Shown: positions 7,034 to 16,154 of the stretch, piece by piece | Numbering within the stretch: position 1 is the stretch's first letter | Layout of the letters: each line of letters starts with the position of its first letter | Assembly: GCA_016871375.1 (NCBI GenBank) | Contig: VFYY01000019.1 | Location: forward strand, 1 to 37,067 | From: Acidimicrobiia bacterium | Lineage (GTDB): Bacteria > Acidobacteriota > Vicinamibacteria > Vicinamibacterales > UBA2999 | Length of the DNA stretch: 37,067 nt | Reading direction: 5' to 3' | Notes under the pieces: generated by a model | Seen by the model: only the letters and a program-made list of their open reading frames with translations | The model's database searches: none | Told to the model about the DNA's origin: nothing | Program-made: the position numbers and the translations under genes

Positions 7034-7992
7034 GACTTCGCCGTAAGATTCCGATACACCGTCTCGACGAACATCGTCGTCGTCCAGAAGCCGCTGTCGG
7101 CACCGAAGCGCGCGTCGTAGTCGATCGTCGGCCGCGCGGCCTTGACCTGCTCGATCGTCATGCCGCGCGTGATCATCGTCTGGATGCGGTCGCGGATGAT
7201 CGTGACCATGTCGCGGTACTCGACCACTTCCCACTCGTCGGTCACCCGGCCGTGCCCGGGGATGATCAGCGTGCCGCCCTCCTCGACGTTGCTCGGCACG
7301 GCGATGCCGATGATGCGGTTGAGGGCGGCGATGATGCCGTTGACGTGCCCGCCGCCGGCGACGTCGATGTAGGGATACGTCGTGGTGACGAACACGTCGC
7401 CCGTGCTGAGGACGTCGGAGCGGCGGAAGAAGACCAGGATGTCGCCGTCGGTGTGCGCCGCCGGCTGGTGGAACATCTGCACGGCCTCGCCGTTGAACAG
7501 CATGTCGCGCTGATCGCCGAAGAAGGTCACCGTCGGCCAGGCGCCCTGCGGCGCCGGCGTGGCGGTGCCCGGGAAGCTGAGGCGCTTGAGGACGTTCTCG
7601 TGCGCGACGATCTCGGCGCGGTTGCGCGCCGCGTTGCCGATGTCGCCGAAGACGTTCCCGCCGGCGCGCGTGCCGCCCGCGCTCGCGATGCGCTCGTTGC
7701 CGCCGATGTGGTCGGGGTGCATGTGCGTGTTCACCACGAAGCGGATCGGCTTGTCGGAGAGCGCGCGCACGGCCGCGAGAATCTTGTCGCTCATCGGCGC
7801 GAACTGCGTGTCGACGACGAGCACGCCGTCCTCGCCGGTGTGCACGGTGACGTTGCTGCCGGCGCCGACCAGCATGTGGATGTTCGGCCGAACCTGGACG
7901 GTCTCGATCTGGACGCTGTCGAAATTCTGCTGCTGCGCCGCCGCCAGCCCGGCGAGTGCCACGAGTCCCAACGCAAGATACGCGCGCGTCAC
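7030..7992 (-). CDS. secreted metallo-beta-lactamase-fold hydrolase
   Basis: A 320-aa protein with an N-terminal signal peptide (hydrophobic residues about 4-18, AAA-type cleavage) and a full MBL fold. The dinuclear metal site is present: HMHPDH (His90, His92, Asp94, His95), the His in HQPAAHTDGD, the Asp in VLSTGDVF, and the C-terminal His in IIPGHGRV. It resembles periplasmic MBL proteins of the quinoprotein-relay/cyclase type; the substrate is unknown. The GTG start overlaps the upstream stop (GTGA) and the TGA stop overlaps the next ATG (ATGA), so it is tightly coupled between two paralogous secreted proteins in an operon headed by a ring-cleaving dioxygenase. Periplasmic hydrolysis of an aromatic-derived lactone or ester is possible but only an inference. 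Confidence 0.92.
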   Translation of the reverse strand: MTRAYLALGLVALAGLAAAQQQNFDSVQIETVQVRPNIHMLVGAGSNVTVHTGEDGVLVVDTQFAPMSDKILAAVRALSDKPIRFVVNTHMHPDHIGGNERIASAGGTRAGGNVFGDIGNAARNRAEIVAHENVLKRLSFPGTATPAPQGAWPTVTFFGDQRDMLFNGEAVQMFHQPAAHTDGDILVFFRRSDVLSTGDVFVTTTYPYIDVAGGGHVNGIIAALNRIIGIAVPSNVEEGGTLIIPGHGRVTDEWEVVEYRDMVTIIRDRIQTMITRGMTIEQVKAARPTIDYDARFGADSGFWTTTMFVETVYRNLTAKS

Positions 7993-8849
7993 CGTCTGCC
8001 CCTCAGCTTCTGCTGGAACTCCGGGTACATCGTCTCGGCGCCGCCGCGGAGCGCCTCCTCCGGCAGGCCGCGCCGTTTGCGCGTCTCGGCGAGGAAGGGG
8101 TTCTCACCCGGGAAATAGGCGGGGACGTCCTGCGCCTCGGAGGGCCGGTCGGCCACCTCGACCACCGGCAGGCAGACCCACAGCCAGTTCTGCTGCGGCA
8201 GCTCGCGCAGGCTGAGCACGAAGTTCTGGCTCTTCACGAGCGGCTCGGTCAGGTAGACCGGATCGCGCACGACCGTGACGTGCGTCATGACGTTGCCGGT
8301 CCGGATGAAGCGCTCGGTCATCGTCGTGCGGTCGCTCTGCGGCAGCCCGTTGCGGCGGACCCACCCCTGCTTGATGTGCGTGGTCGTCACCGTCAGCATG
8401 TCGCCTTCCCACCGGCCCGTGGAGAACCCCATCCACGTGTGCGGCGTGTTCGGCGAGGGATGCGGCCGGCCGTCCATCCAGATCGTGCGCGTCTGCTCGT
8501 AGGTGCTGATGTACTGCTTGATGGCGACGATCTCCTGCGTCCTGGGGTCCTTCTCTTCCCAGATGCGGACGTTCATCGGGCCGCGGTAGATGTAGGGCGA
8601 GATGTGCACCTGGCACTGGTGCTCGGGCACGGTGAGCCGCGACGGGTCCCAGCTCTCCGCCCACTTGCGCGCGCCTTCGGTGATCGGCAGGCCGAGGTAG
8701 TCGCCGAGCTCGGGGCCCGGCAGGCGCTCGGGTTGATCCTCGTGGAAGCGCGGCTGCCAGATGCCCGAGAGGTCCGCCTGCGCGTACGCGGGGGCGCTGA
8801 CGCACAGCACTCCCGCGACGAGGGACGCCACGATCGACGGGCGACGCAT
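7989..8849 (-). CDS. secreted protein of unknown family (paralogue of 6248-7033)
   Basis: A protein of 286 aa with a clear signal peptide (RRPSIVASLVAGVLCVSA, cleavage near AYAQ). The mature part begins DLSGIWQPRFHED and contains GARKWAESWDPSRL, CQVHISPYIYRGPMNVRIWEE, TIWMDGRPHPSPNTPHTWMG and GRWEGDMLTVTTTHIKQG. The C-terminal half shares blocks with the product of 6248-7033. The sequence style (LSGIW, then GRWEGD) is common in acidobacterial secreted proteins without assigned function. The ATG at 8849 follows the dioxygenase stop by 9 nt and lies in the middle of a dispersed palindromic repeat. The stop overlaps the MBL start by GTGA. Function unknown. Confidence 0.88.
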   Translation of the reverse strand: MRRPSIVASLVAGVLCVSAPAYAQADLSGIWQPRFHEDQPERLPGPELGDYLGLPITEGARKWAESWDPSRLTVPEHQCQVHISPYIYRGPMNVRIWEEKDPRTQEIVAIKQYISTYEQTRTIWMDGRPHPSPNTPHTWMGFSTGRWEGDMLTVTTTHIKQGWVRRNGLPQSDRTTMTERFIRTGNVMTHVTVVRDPVYLTEPLVKSQNFVLSLRELPQQNWLWVCLPVVEVADRPSEAQDVPAYFPGENPFLAETRKRRGLPEEALRGGAETMYPEFQQKLRGRR

Positions 8850-8862
8850 GCGCCGCCCCTAC
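8835..8862 (-). repeat. family C palindromic repeat covering the start codon of the gene at 8849
   Basis: On the minus strand the 28-bp element begins GTAGGGGCG and is centred on GCATGCG. The same element, with 26 of 28 bases identical by hand alignment, occurs on the plus strand at 36887-36914. The ATG of the secreted-protein gene is the ATG of the GCATGCG centre, and the dioxygenase stop TAG (8861-8859) is the TAG of its GTAG head. Confidence 0.75.
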
Positions 8863-9950
8863 TTGTCGCCGCCGATGAAGGTCGCGTCGGTCCGGCGCGA
8901 CGCCGCCGCGCCCGATCGCGCGGTTGCGGTCGTCGAGCTGCCGCTGCGCTCGATCGTCGCCGCGCGCGCGGCCACGCCGGCCGCCGACGGCTGGTTCTCC
9001 TCCGGCACCGTGATCGGATCGAGCATCTGCTCGATCGTCGCGCGCTGCGCCTCGAACCACGGCGGCAGCAGCAGGCTCGTGCCGAGCTCCTCCCACGGCT
9101 CGTCGCGCGTGAAGCCGCCCTCGGCCGTCGCCGCGCACTCGACGAGCACGCCGCCGGGCGAGCGCGTGTAGATGGAGTGGAAGTAGTTGCGGTCCTTGAT
9201 CTCGGAGCAGTCGGTGTAGCCGAGCTCCTCGTACAGGCCCTTCTGCTCGGCGAGCGCCTCGTCGCTGTCCACTTCGAGCGCGACGTGGTGTCCCGTGCCG
9301 GCGCCGAAGCCCCAGCTCCCCTGGTTCTTGTCGGGCTCGTGGTGCAGCACGAGCGTCCGCATCGCGCCGCCCTCGGCCACCTCGAACTGGTGGTACGGGC
9401 CCTCGCTGCCGGTCTTCCGGAAGCCGAGCGCGTCGGTGAGGAAGCGCTCCATCTCGGAGAGCTCGCGGATCGACAGCACCGGCCCGTAGAAGCCGCGGTT
9501 CGCCACGTCCGCGCTGATCTCGTGCGTCGTCCACCCGGCGCGGACGTCGGCGGCGTTCTCGACGACCTCGAGGAGGAGGCCCGACGGGTGCTTGAAGCGG
9601 ATGAACTTCTGGCCGAGCCGCTCCTGCACGCCGCTGTTCTCGATGTTGTGGCGCGCGAAGTGGTCCTTCCAGAAACTCAGCGAGCCCTTCGGCACCGAAT
9701 ACGCGGTGGACTGAATCTGGCCCGAGCCGGTCCGCCCGGGCACGCGCTTGAACGGGAACGTGGTGTAGACCGACCCCACCTCGGCGTTCGCGTTCGCGTA
9801 ATAGAGGTGGTAGTGGGCGTAGCGGCCGTCGAACAGCACCGTCTGCTTGATCAGACGCTGCCCGACGACTTTCGTCATGAAATCGATGTCTTCCTGGGCA
9901 CCACTCGCGCAGACGGTGATGTGGTGGATGCCCCTGACGAGATTGGCCAT
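8859..9950 (-). CDS. ring-cleaving dioxygenase, VOC superfamily (LinE/PcpA/MhqO-like)
   Basis: Fe(II)-dependent extradiol-type dioxygenase, of the group that cleaves hydroquinones. Two tandem VOC modules are visible: GIHHITVCAS (His9/His10), then GTGHHVALEV (His221/222) and GGVLVECAAT (Glu271), giving the expected His-His-Glu iron triad. Start ATG 9950 is chosen because GGAGGA lies a few bases upstream and homologues begin MANLVRGIHHIT; an in-frame start at 9995 would add 15 residues upstream of that ribosome-binding site. The last 45 residues are an Ala/Ser/Thr-rich low-complexity tail beyond the normal fold. It is first in the minus-strand operon and divergent from a TonB receptor. Aromatic-ring catabolism is likely; the exact substrate is unknown. 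Confidence 0.93.
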   Translation of the reverse strand: MANLVRGIHHITVCASGAQEDIDFMTKVVGQRLIKQTVLFDGRYAHYHLYYANANAEVGSVYTTFPFKRVPGRTGSGQIQSTAYSVPKGSLSFWKDHFARHNIENSGVQERLGQKFIRFKHPSGLLLEVVENAADVRAGWTTHEISADVANRGFYGPVLSIRELSEMERFLTDALGFRKTGSEGPYHQFEVAEGGAMRTLVLHHEPDKNQGSWGFGAGTGHHVALEVDSDEALAEQKGLYEELGYTDCSEIKDRNYFHSIYTRSPGGVLVECAATAEGGFTRDEPWEELGTSLLLPPWFEAQRATIEQMLDPITVPEENQPSAAGVAARAATIERSGSSTTATARSGAAASRRTDATFIGGDK

Positions 9951-9980
9951 GATGTCCTCCCCGATTGGCGGCGGGACGGA

Positions 9981-10010
9981 ATAATGCCCCGTCACGGCGA
10001 TTTATTTCAA
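9981..10010 (-). promoter_or_regulatory. putative promoter of the dioxygenase operon
   Basis: On the minus strand TTGAAA, an 18-nt spacer and CATTAT resemble a sigma-70 promoter. It sits in a locally AT-rich island between the divergent dioxygenase and TonB receptor genes. Confidence 0.35.
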
Positions 10011-10056
10011 CGTCAATTCGATTACGCCGATAATTCCGCGCCGCTTATGAATGTAC

Positions 10057-10085
10057 TTGCAATCTACCGGCGGCGCGGCCATTAT
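10057..10085 (+). promoter_or_regulatory. putative promoter of the TonB-receptor/LysR/CRTAC1 operon
   Basis: TTGCAA, a 17-nt spacer and CATTAT, ending about 38 nt before the ATG at 10124. The -10 hexamer is the same as in the divergent promoter. Confidence 0.35.
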
Positions 10086-10123
10086 CCCGCGGCGCAGGCC
10101 GTTTCATACCGGCAGGAGGTTTC

Positions 10124-13100
10124 ATGACGAAGGTCGTTTCGGTGAGGATTCTACTCGCGGGGACCCTGCTTCTCGCGACGCTGTCCGGACGTGCGGTGGC
10201 CCAGGCGCCGACCGGGCAGATCAGCGGTCGGGTCACGGACTCGAGCGGCGCGGTGCTGCCCGGCGTCGACGTGACCGTCACGCAGACGGACACCGGCATT
10301 GTCCGATCCGCGGTGACGAACGAGACCGGCACGTTCACGCTGCCCAGCCTTCCCCTGGGTCCGTACCGCCTCGAGGCGATGCTGCCCGGATTCCGCACGT
10401 TCGTACAGGGCGGCATCACGCTGCAGGTGAACGCGCGCCTCGTCGTCGACCCGGTGCTCGCCATCGGCGAGATCAACGAGGCCATCACCGTCGTGGCGCG
10501 GCCCTCCGACATCGCGGTGGAGACGCGCAGCATGGGCGTGGCGACGGTCGTCGAGCGGGAGCGCATCCTGGAGCTGCCGCTGCCGGCCCGCAACGTGACG
10601 TCGCTCATCAACCTCGCGGGCGCCGCGGTGACCGTCGGACAGTCGCCGAGCTGGGGGATGGCGACCGGCGTGAACATCGCCGTGGCCGGCGGCCAGCGCT
10701 TCGGCGTCGCGTACATGCTCGACGGCGCCGAGCACACGAACCGGTTCGATCAGACCGGCATGCCGATGCCGTTTCCCGATTCGCTGCAGGAATTCCGCGT
10801 CAGCACGAGCGCACAGGAAGCGGGCACCGGCCGGGCCTCGGGCGCCTCGGTCAACGCGGTGACGCGCTCGGGCACCAACCAGTTCCACGGCGACCTCTTC
10901 TGGTTCGCGCGCGACGCCGCGTTCAACGCGCGGAAGGCGGACGCGACGCGTGACGACGGGCTGAAACGGAACCAGCCCGGGTTCACGATCGGCGGACCGA
11001 TCGTGTCGAACCGGCTGTTCTTCTTCGGCGGCTACCAGAGCACGATCCTCGACCAGCGGCCCTCCGACACGCTGTCGATTGTCCCGACCGCCGCCATGCT
11101 GAGCGGCGACTGGACCGCCTTCAACCAGTGCTACCGCCCGGTCTGGCGCGACACCGACTTTGCCGATGGGCGCGTGGACCCCTCGCGCTACAGCGCGGCG
11201 GCGCGCGCGCTCGCCGCACGCCTGCCCGCGACGACCGACCCGTGCGGCCAGGTCCGGTGGGGCGATCCGATCGAGCGCCACGACCGGCAAATCGTCGCCC
11301 GCGTCGACTTCCAGCAGGCCCTCACCCACTCGATCTTCGGCCGCTACATGGGGACGAGCCACAACCAGGGGGTTCCGTACCAGGAGGGCGCGAACCTGCT
11401 GTCGTCGACCGGCAGCGGCTTCGACGACCGGCACGACTCGATCGTGCTCGGCAACACGTGGGTGGTGACCACCAACACGGTGAACTCCGCGCGGTTCGCG
11501 TACAACCGCCTCGGCGTGAACAAGGCCGGCGCGCGGTTCTTCGATCCGGCCGACGTGGGCATCAACATGTGGACGTCGGTGCCCGGACACTTCGTGATGA
11601 GCGTGCCCGGCCACTTTGCGCTCGGCAGCGGCCCGACCGCGAAGCGGGAAATGAGGCAGAACCAGTATCAGCTCAGCAACGACCTGAGTCTGACGCGCGG
11701 CGCGCATCAGCTCAGCCTCGGCGGCACGTGGGGCCGCGCGGACGTCGTGTCGCTGGCGCACACGCGTGGCGTGGGCGGCATCACGTTCTCCGCCAACAAC
11801 ACCGGCAATGCGATGGGGGATTTCCTCCTCGGTCGCATCACGGAGATGCGGCAGTCGATGCCGAGCACGCTCAGCCCGTACCAGCACTACCTCGGGCTGT
11901 ACGCGCAGGACACGTGGCGTGTGAACAACGAGCTGACGCTGAACCTCGGGCTGCGCTACGAGCCCTACATCCCGATGGTCTGGATGGAGAACGAGTACGG
12001 CGGGATCCGCGTCTACCGCTTCGACGTGGACGACTTCAAGGCGGGCCGCCGGAGCGCGGTGTTCCCGAACGCCCCGGCCGGCTTCGCGTATCCGAGCCAG
12101 CGTCCCGACGGCTCCGGGCCGGCCGACTTCGAGGGCCACTCGGGGATTCCGGCCAAGTGGAACAAGTTCGCCCCGCGCCTCGCCGCCGCGTGGGACCCGG
12201 GCGGCCAGGGGCGGACGGCCATCCGCGGCAGTTACGGCGTCGCGTACGACGTCATCGAGCTGCAGTCGCTGCTCAACTCGAACAACGTGTCGCCCTGGGC
12301 GGCGGACATCATCCACCGGACGGGCACGCTCGATCAGCCGTGGGCGGGCCTGCCGGGCGGCAATCCGTTCCCGTTCGACTGGCGCACCACCCCGCTCTTC
12401 GCGCCGGGGTCGGTCTTCATCCCGTTCAGCCAGGACCTCGACATGACGTACGTGCAGTCGTGGAACCTCGGCCTGCAGCAGCAGATACGCGACCGGTGGC
12501 TGGTGTCGACCAGCTATCTCGGCAGCCTGACGAACGCGCTGTGGAACACGACGGCGGTCAACCCCTCGCGGATCCTGACGCCCGCGTCGCATCCGTCGCT
12601 CTTCACGGGGCCCAACACGTGCGTGCTCGAGGGCGTGCCCTACACGCCGTGCAACCAGGCGACCAACATCAACCAGCGGCGGGAGCTGCGCCTGTGGGCG
12701 GCCCAGCACAATCCGGCGCTGCTGCGTGATGCGGCCCTCTTCGCCAACATCGACGAGTACCGCTCGGACAGCACGTCGCGCTATCACGGCCTGCTCACGT
12801 CGGTGCGCGGATCCGTGGCCGGCGTGAATCTGAACGCCAACTACACGCTGTCGACGTGCAGGAGCGACCGGGTCAATGTCGGGGTGTCGAACCCGAACCA
12901 GACGTTCCACAACGTGGAGACGAAGGACCGTGGGCCATGCGCGGCCGACCGCCGGCACCTCTTCAACCTGACCGGCGTGGCGGCGGCGCCGCAGTTCGAG
13001 CATCGCGCGCTGCGGACGGTGGCGTCCAACTGGCGCCTGTCGATGATCTACCGGGTGTCGTCGGGCGCGCCGCTGACCATTACCTCTGGCGCCGATCGCG

Positions 13101-13480
13101 CGCTGACGGGACTGGGCGGGCAGACGGCAGATCAGGTCCGCCCCGGCGTCATCCTCGATTCGTCCGGCAGGCTCGGCTCGCAGTACTTCGACCGGGCGGC
13201 CTTTGCCGCGCCCGCGCTCGGCAGCTATGGCAACACCGGCTTCTTCGCGTTCAACGGGTTCGCCGACTGGGGCCTCGACGCGGCCGTGTCGCGGGTCTTC
13301 GCCGTGGGCACGCACCGCCTCGAGGCGCGCCTCGAGGCGTTCAACCTGACCAACGCGGTGCGGCCGGCGACCGATCCGCTGCCCGCCGCCTTCACCAACG
13401 TGAGCAGCGCCACGTTCGGGCGCGTGACGGCTGTCCAGGATCCGCGCATCCTGCAGTTCGCGCTCAAGTACGTGTTCTGA
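10124..13480 (+). CDS. TonB-dependent receptor, Oar-like, with carboxypeptidase-regulatory domain
   Basis: Outer-membrane protein of 1118 aa. Signal peptide about 1-26 (cleavage near AVAQA); CarboxypepD_reg beta-sandwich about 30-115 (GQISGRVTDSSGAVLPGV, then NETGTFTLPSLPLGPYRLEA); plug domain about 120-240 (ELPLPARNVTSLINLAG); then a long beta barrel. The C-terminus ends ILQFALKYVF with terminal Phe, as expected for BAM-dependent outer-membrane insertion, so the gene is intact. AGGAGG lies a few bases before ATG 10124. It is followed after 17 nt by a LysR gene. Oar-like receptors import or export bulky substrates; the ligand is unknown. The divergent aromatic-dioxygenase operon and the downstream CRTAC1 and TPR lipoproteins are the only hints. 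Confidence 0.95.
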   Translation: MTKVVSVRILLAGTLLLATLSGRAVAQAPTGQISGRVTDSSGAVLPGVDVTVTQTDTGIVRSAVTNETGTFTLPSLPLGPYRLEAMLPGFRTFVQGGITLQVNARLVVDPVLAIGEINEAITVVARPSDIAVETRSMGVATVVERERILELPLPARNVTSLINLAGAAVTVGQSPSWGMATGVNIAVAGGQRFGVAYMLDGAEHTNRFDQTGMPMPFPDSLQEFRVSTSAQEAGTGRASGASVNAVTRSGTNQFHGDLFWFARDAAFNARKADATRDDGLKRNQPGFTIGGPIVSNRLFFFGGYQSTILDQRPSDTLSIVPTAAMLSGDWTAFNQCYRPVWRDTDFADGRVDPSRYSAAARALAARLPATTDPCGQVRWGDPIERHDRQIVARVDFQQALTHSIFGRYMGTSHNQGVPYQEGANLLSSTGSGFDDRHDSIVLGNTWVVTTNTVNSARFAYNRLGVNKAGARFFDPADVGINMWTSVPGHFVMSVPGHFALGSGPTAKREMRQNQYQLSNDLSLTRGAHQLSLGGTWGRADVVSLAHTRGVGGITFSANNTGNAMGDFLLGRITEMRQSMPSTLSPYQHYLGLYAQDTWRVNNELTLNLGLRYEPYIPMVWMENEYGGIRVYRFDVDDFKAGRRSAVFPNAPAGFAYPSQRPDGSGPADFEGHSGIPAKWNKFAPRLAAAWDPGGQGRTAIRGSYGVAYDVIELQSLLNSNNVSPWAADIIHRTGTLDQPWAGLPGGNPFPFDWRTTPLFAPGSVFIPFSQDLDMTYVQSWNLGLQQQIRDRWLVSTSYLGSLTNALWNTTAVNPSRILTPASHPSLFTGPNTCVLEGVPYTPCNQATNINQRRELRLWAAQHNPALLRDAALFANIDEYRSDSTSRYHGLLTSVRGSVAGVNLNANYTLSTCRSDRVNVGVSNPNQTFHNVETKDRGPCAADRRHLFNLTGVAAAPQFEHRALRTVASNWRLSMIYRVSSGAPLTITSGADRALTGLGGQTADQVRPGVILDSSGRLGSQYFDRAAFAAPALGSYGNTGFFAFNGFADWGLDAAVSRVFAVGTHRLEARLEAFNLTNAVRPATDPLPAAFTNVSSATFGRVTAVQDPRILQFALKYVF

Positions 13481-13497
13481 CGGGGAAGGGGACGCCG

Positions 13498-14436
13498 ATG
13501 GATGTGTCCAACGTCCCCGATATCCGCGCGAGGGAGCTGCTCGCGGTCATGGTGCTCGCCGAATACGGCAGCTTCGTGGCCGCGGCAGCGCACCTCAAGA
13601 CGTCCCAGCCCGCCCTGACCCGCACGTTGAAGCACATCGAGAAGACGCTGGGCGTGACGCTGTTCGCGCGCAGCACGCGGCGCGTCGAGATCACGCCGGC
13701 CGGCCGTGAGTTCGTGGCCGTCGCCGAGCGCGTGCTCAACGACCTGCAGATCACGATGCGCAACATGCGCGACGTGGCCAGCGAGCAGCGCGGCCAGGTG
13801 ATCGTCTCCACCTATTCGGCGTTCGCGTATCACCCGTTCCCCGGGATCCTCTCCGCCTACCGCGAGACGCGGCCGCAGATCGAGGTGCGCATCCGCGAGG
13901 GCCGCCAGCCCGACACCGTCGAGGACGTCCGCAGCGGGGTCGCCGATTTCGGCGTCGGCTACGTGGACACGCTGCCCGACACCCTGCAGAGCATCACGCT
14001 GCGCCGCGAGCCGCTGTACATCATGTGCCCGCTCGCGCATCCGCTCGCCCGCCAGCGCGCGGCCAAGGTGCGCCTCGCCGACATCCAGGACGAGGACCTC
14101 GTCTCGCTGCCGCCCGACTCCTTCACGCGGCGGATCGTGGACGGCGCCGCGGCGACGGCGGGCTTCACGCTGCGCCACCGGCTGACGGTGACGCGGTTCG
14201 AGAGCGTCGTGCGCTACGTCCGGTCCGGCGCGGGGCTCGGCATCATCCCGGCGGGCGCCGTGCCCGCGAAGCCGTGGCGCGACTTTCACCCGGCCGTGCT
14301 GACCGCGCCGTCGATTGCCGTCACCGTCGGCCTCATCACGCTGCGCGGCCGCTACCTCACGCCTCCGGCCGCCGGCCTCATCGCCGCGATCAGGGATCAC
14401 TTCAAGCACTCGGAAACACCCGCACGATCCGCCTGA
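13498..14436 (+). CDS. LysR-family transcriptional regulator
   Basis: A 312-aa regulator with an N-terminal winged helix-turn-helix (about 10-70: ELLAVMVLAEYGSFVAAAA, KTSQPALTRTLKHIEKTLG, FARSTRRVEITPAG) and a periplasmic-binding-protein-type effector domain (about 95-305). ATG 13498 gives the canonical LysR N-terminus and has AAGGGG nearby. The gene lies between a TonB receptor (17 nt upstream) and a CRTAC1 lipoprotein, whose start CTG overlaps the LysR stop (CTGA). A regulator placed inside the operon rather than divergent to it suggests autoregulation of this operon, possibly together with the divergent dioxygenase operon. Effector unknown. Confidence 0.95.
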   Translation: MDVSNVPDIRARELLAVMVLAEYGSFVAAAAHLKTSQPALTRTLKHIEKTLGVTLFARSTRRVEITPAGREFVAVAERVLNDLQITMRNMRDVASEQRGQVIVSTYSAFAYHPFPGILSAYRETRPQIEVRIREGRQPDTVEDVRSGVADFGVGYVDTLPDTLQSITLRREPLYIMCPLAHPLARQRAAKVRLADIQDEDLVSLPPDSFTRRIVDGAAATAGFTLRHRLTVTRFESVVRYVRSGAGLGIIPAGAVPAKPWRDFHPAVLTAPSIAVTVGLITLRGRYLTPPAAGLIAAIRDHFKHSETPARSA

Positions 14437-16154
14437 AGACCCTCTTCCTGTTTCCGCTCGCGCTCGCCGCGCTCGCTGCAGCCGCCTGCCGGCCGGCGCC
14501 TGAGGCGCCTGCCCCGAGCGGCGTCGAGGGGCCTGCGCAGCCGTGGTTCACCGACGAGGCGCGCGCCTCCGGCCTCGAGTTCGCGCACGTCAACGGCATG
14601 TCGGGGCGCTTCTACCTGGCCGAGATCATGGGCTCCGGCGTGGCGCTCCTCGACTACGACAACGACGGCGACCTCGATGTGTACGCCGTGCAGGGCGGCA
14701 GGCTCGGCGCGGGCGCCGCGGCAGACCCGCGCGGCGACCGCCTGTTTCGCAACGACCTCACGAGCAGCGCCGACGGCACCCGCACGCTGCGGTTCACCGA
14801 CGTCACCGATGCCGCCGGCATCCGCCCGCAGGGGTACGGGATGGGCGTCGCCACCGGCGACGTGGACAACGACGGCTGGGTCGATCTCTATCGCACCGGT
14901 CTCGGGCGCGCCGTGCTTCTGCGCAACACGGGCACGGGCGCCTTCGAAGACGTCTCGCGCGCCAGCGGTGCCGCCGGCGACGGATGGGGCGTGTCGGCGG
15001 CGTTCGTTGACTACGATCGCGACGGCTGGCTCGACCTCTACGTCGGCAACTACCTGCTCTACAGCGTGGAGACCGACACGCCGTGCTTCAGCGCCACCGG
15101 TCAGCCGGACTACTGCGCGCCGGGCACGTACCGGCCGGCGGCGGATCGCCTGTACCGCAACCGCGGCGGCGGACGGTTCGAGGACGTCACCGCGCGCGCG
15201 GGCATCGCGCGGCAGACGGCGCCGGCGCTCGGCGTCCTCGCCACCGACGTGAACCGCGACGGCTGGCCCGACCTCTACGTGGCCAACGACGGCACGCCGA
15301 ACCTGCTGTGGCTCAACCAGCGCAACGGCACGTTCACGGACACGGCGCTGCCGTCCGGCGTGGCCGTCAGCGGCGACGGGCGCAGCGAAGGCAGCATGGG
15401 CGTGGACGCGGCCGACTTCGACAACGACGGCGACGACGACCTGATCGTCACCAACATCGCCGGCGAAGGACACGCGCTGTACGTGGACACGGGCGGCGGC
15501 GTGTTCGAGGACCGCAGCACGCCAGCCGGCCTCACGGTGGCGACGCTCCCCTACACAGGGTTCGGCGCCGCCTGGCTCGACGCCGACAACGACGGATGGC
15601 TCGACCTGCTCACGGTGAACGGGCACATCCACGTCCTCGAGGCGCTGGCACGCGCCGGCGACACGTTTCCACTGGATCAACGCAAGCAGCTCTTCCGCAA
15701 CACCCGCGGCGGACGCTTCGAGGACGCGACGGCCGCCGCCGGGCCCGCGTTCGAGGGCACGTCGGTCGGCCGCGGCGCGGCGGTCGGCGACATCGACAAC
15801 GACGGCGACACCGACGTGGTCGTCTCGAACAACGACGGCCCCCTCAGCCTGCTCGTCAACCACCGCGGCAACGCGCAGCACTGGCTGGGACTCGAGCTCA
15901 GGCCCGCGACCGGGCCGCGCGGCGCGCCCGGGGCACGCGCCACGATCGAGCTCCCCGACGGATCGCGGCGTGTCCGCCGCGCGCACACGGACGGCAGCTA
16001 CGCGTCGGCCAGCGATCCGCGGATACTCATCGGGCTCGGCGACAGCGCCGGTTCCCTGCGTGTGCGGGTGGACTGGCCCGACGGCCGCAGCGAGACGTGG
16101 GACAGCGTCATGGCCGACCGCTGGACGACGCTGACGCAGGGGACCGGCAGGTGA
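14433..16154 (+). CDS. CRTAC1-family lipoprotein: FG-GAP/VCBS propeller with ASPIC/UnbV C-terminus
   Basis: Secreted protein of 573 aa. The N-terminus KTLFLFPLALAALAAAAC is a lipoprotein signal with Cys as the anchor. The mature part has many FG-GAP/VCBS calcium-loop repeats, each of the DxDxDGxxD type (DYDNDGDLDVY, DVDNDGWVDLY, DYDRDGWLDLY, DVNRDGWPDLY, DFDNDGDDDLI, DADNDGWLDLL, DIDNDGDTDVV), which build a beta-propeller. An ASPIC/UnbV domain follows (about 480-570: HWLGLELRP, RATIELPDGSRR, VRVDWPDGR). No ATG, GTG or TTG is in frame before the signal; CTG at 14433 overlaps the LysR stop as CTGA and is the likely start. It is coupled to the next gene by GTGA. Its position with a TPR lipoprotein and TonB receptors suggests a surface binding complex, which is an inference. 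Confidence 0.92.
   Translation: MKTLFLFPLALAALAAAACRPAPEAPAPSGVEGPAQPWFTDEARASGLEFAHVNGMSGRFYLAEIMGSGVALLDYDNDGDLDVYAVQGGRLGAGAAADPRGDRLFRNDLTSSADGTRTLRFTDVTDAAGIRPQGYGMGVATGDVDNDGWVDLYRTGLGRAVLLRNTGTGAFEDVSRASGAAGDGWGVSAAFVDYDRDGWLDLYVGNYLLYSVETDTPCFSATGQPDYCAPGTYRPAADRLYRNRGGGRFEDVTARAGIARQTAPALGVLATDVNRDGWPDLYVANDGTPNLLWLNQRNGTFTDTALPSGVAVSGDGRSEGSMGVDAADFDNDGDDDLIVTNIAGEGHALYVDTGGGVFEDRSTPAGLTVATLPYTGFGAAWLDADNDGWLDLLTVNGHIHVLEALARAGDTFPLDQRKQLFRNTRGGRFEDATAAAGPAFEGTSVGRGAAVGDIDNDGDTDVVVSNNDGPLSLLVNHRGNAQHWLGLELRPATGPRGAPGARATIELPDGSRRVRRAHTDGSYASASDPRILIGLGDSAGSLRVRVDWPDGRSETWDSVMADRWTTLTQGTGR

Noticed and set aside
8859-9995. Longer dioxygenase starting at 9995
   Set aside because: The GGAGGA ribosome-binding site lies between 9995 and ATG 9950 and homologues begin at MANL.
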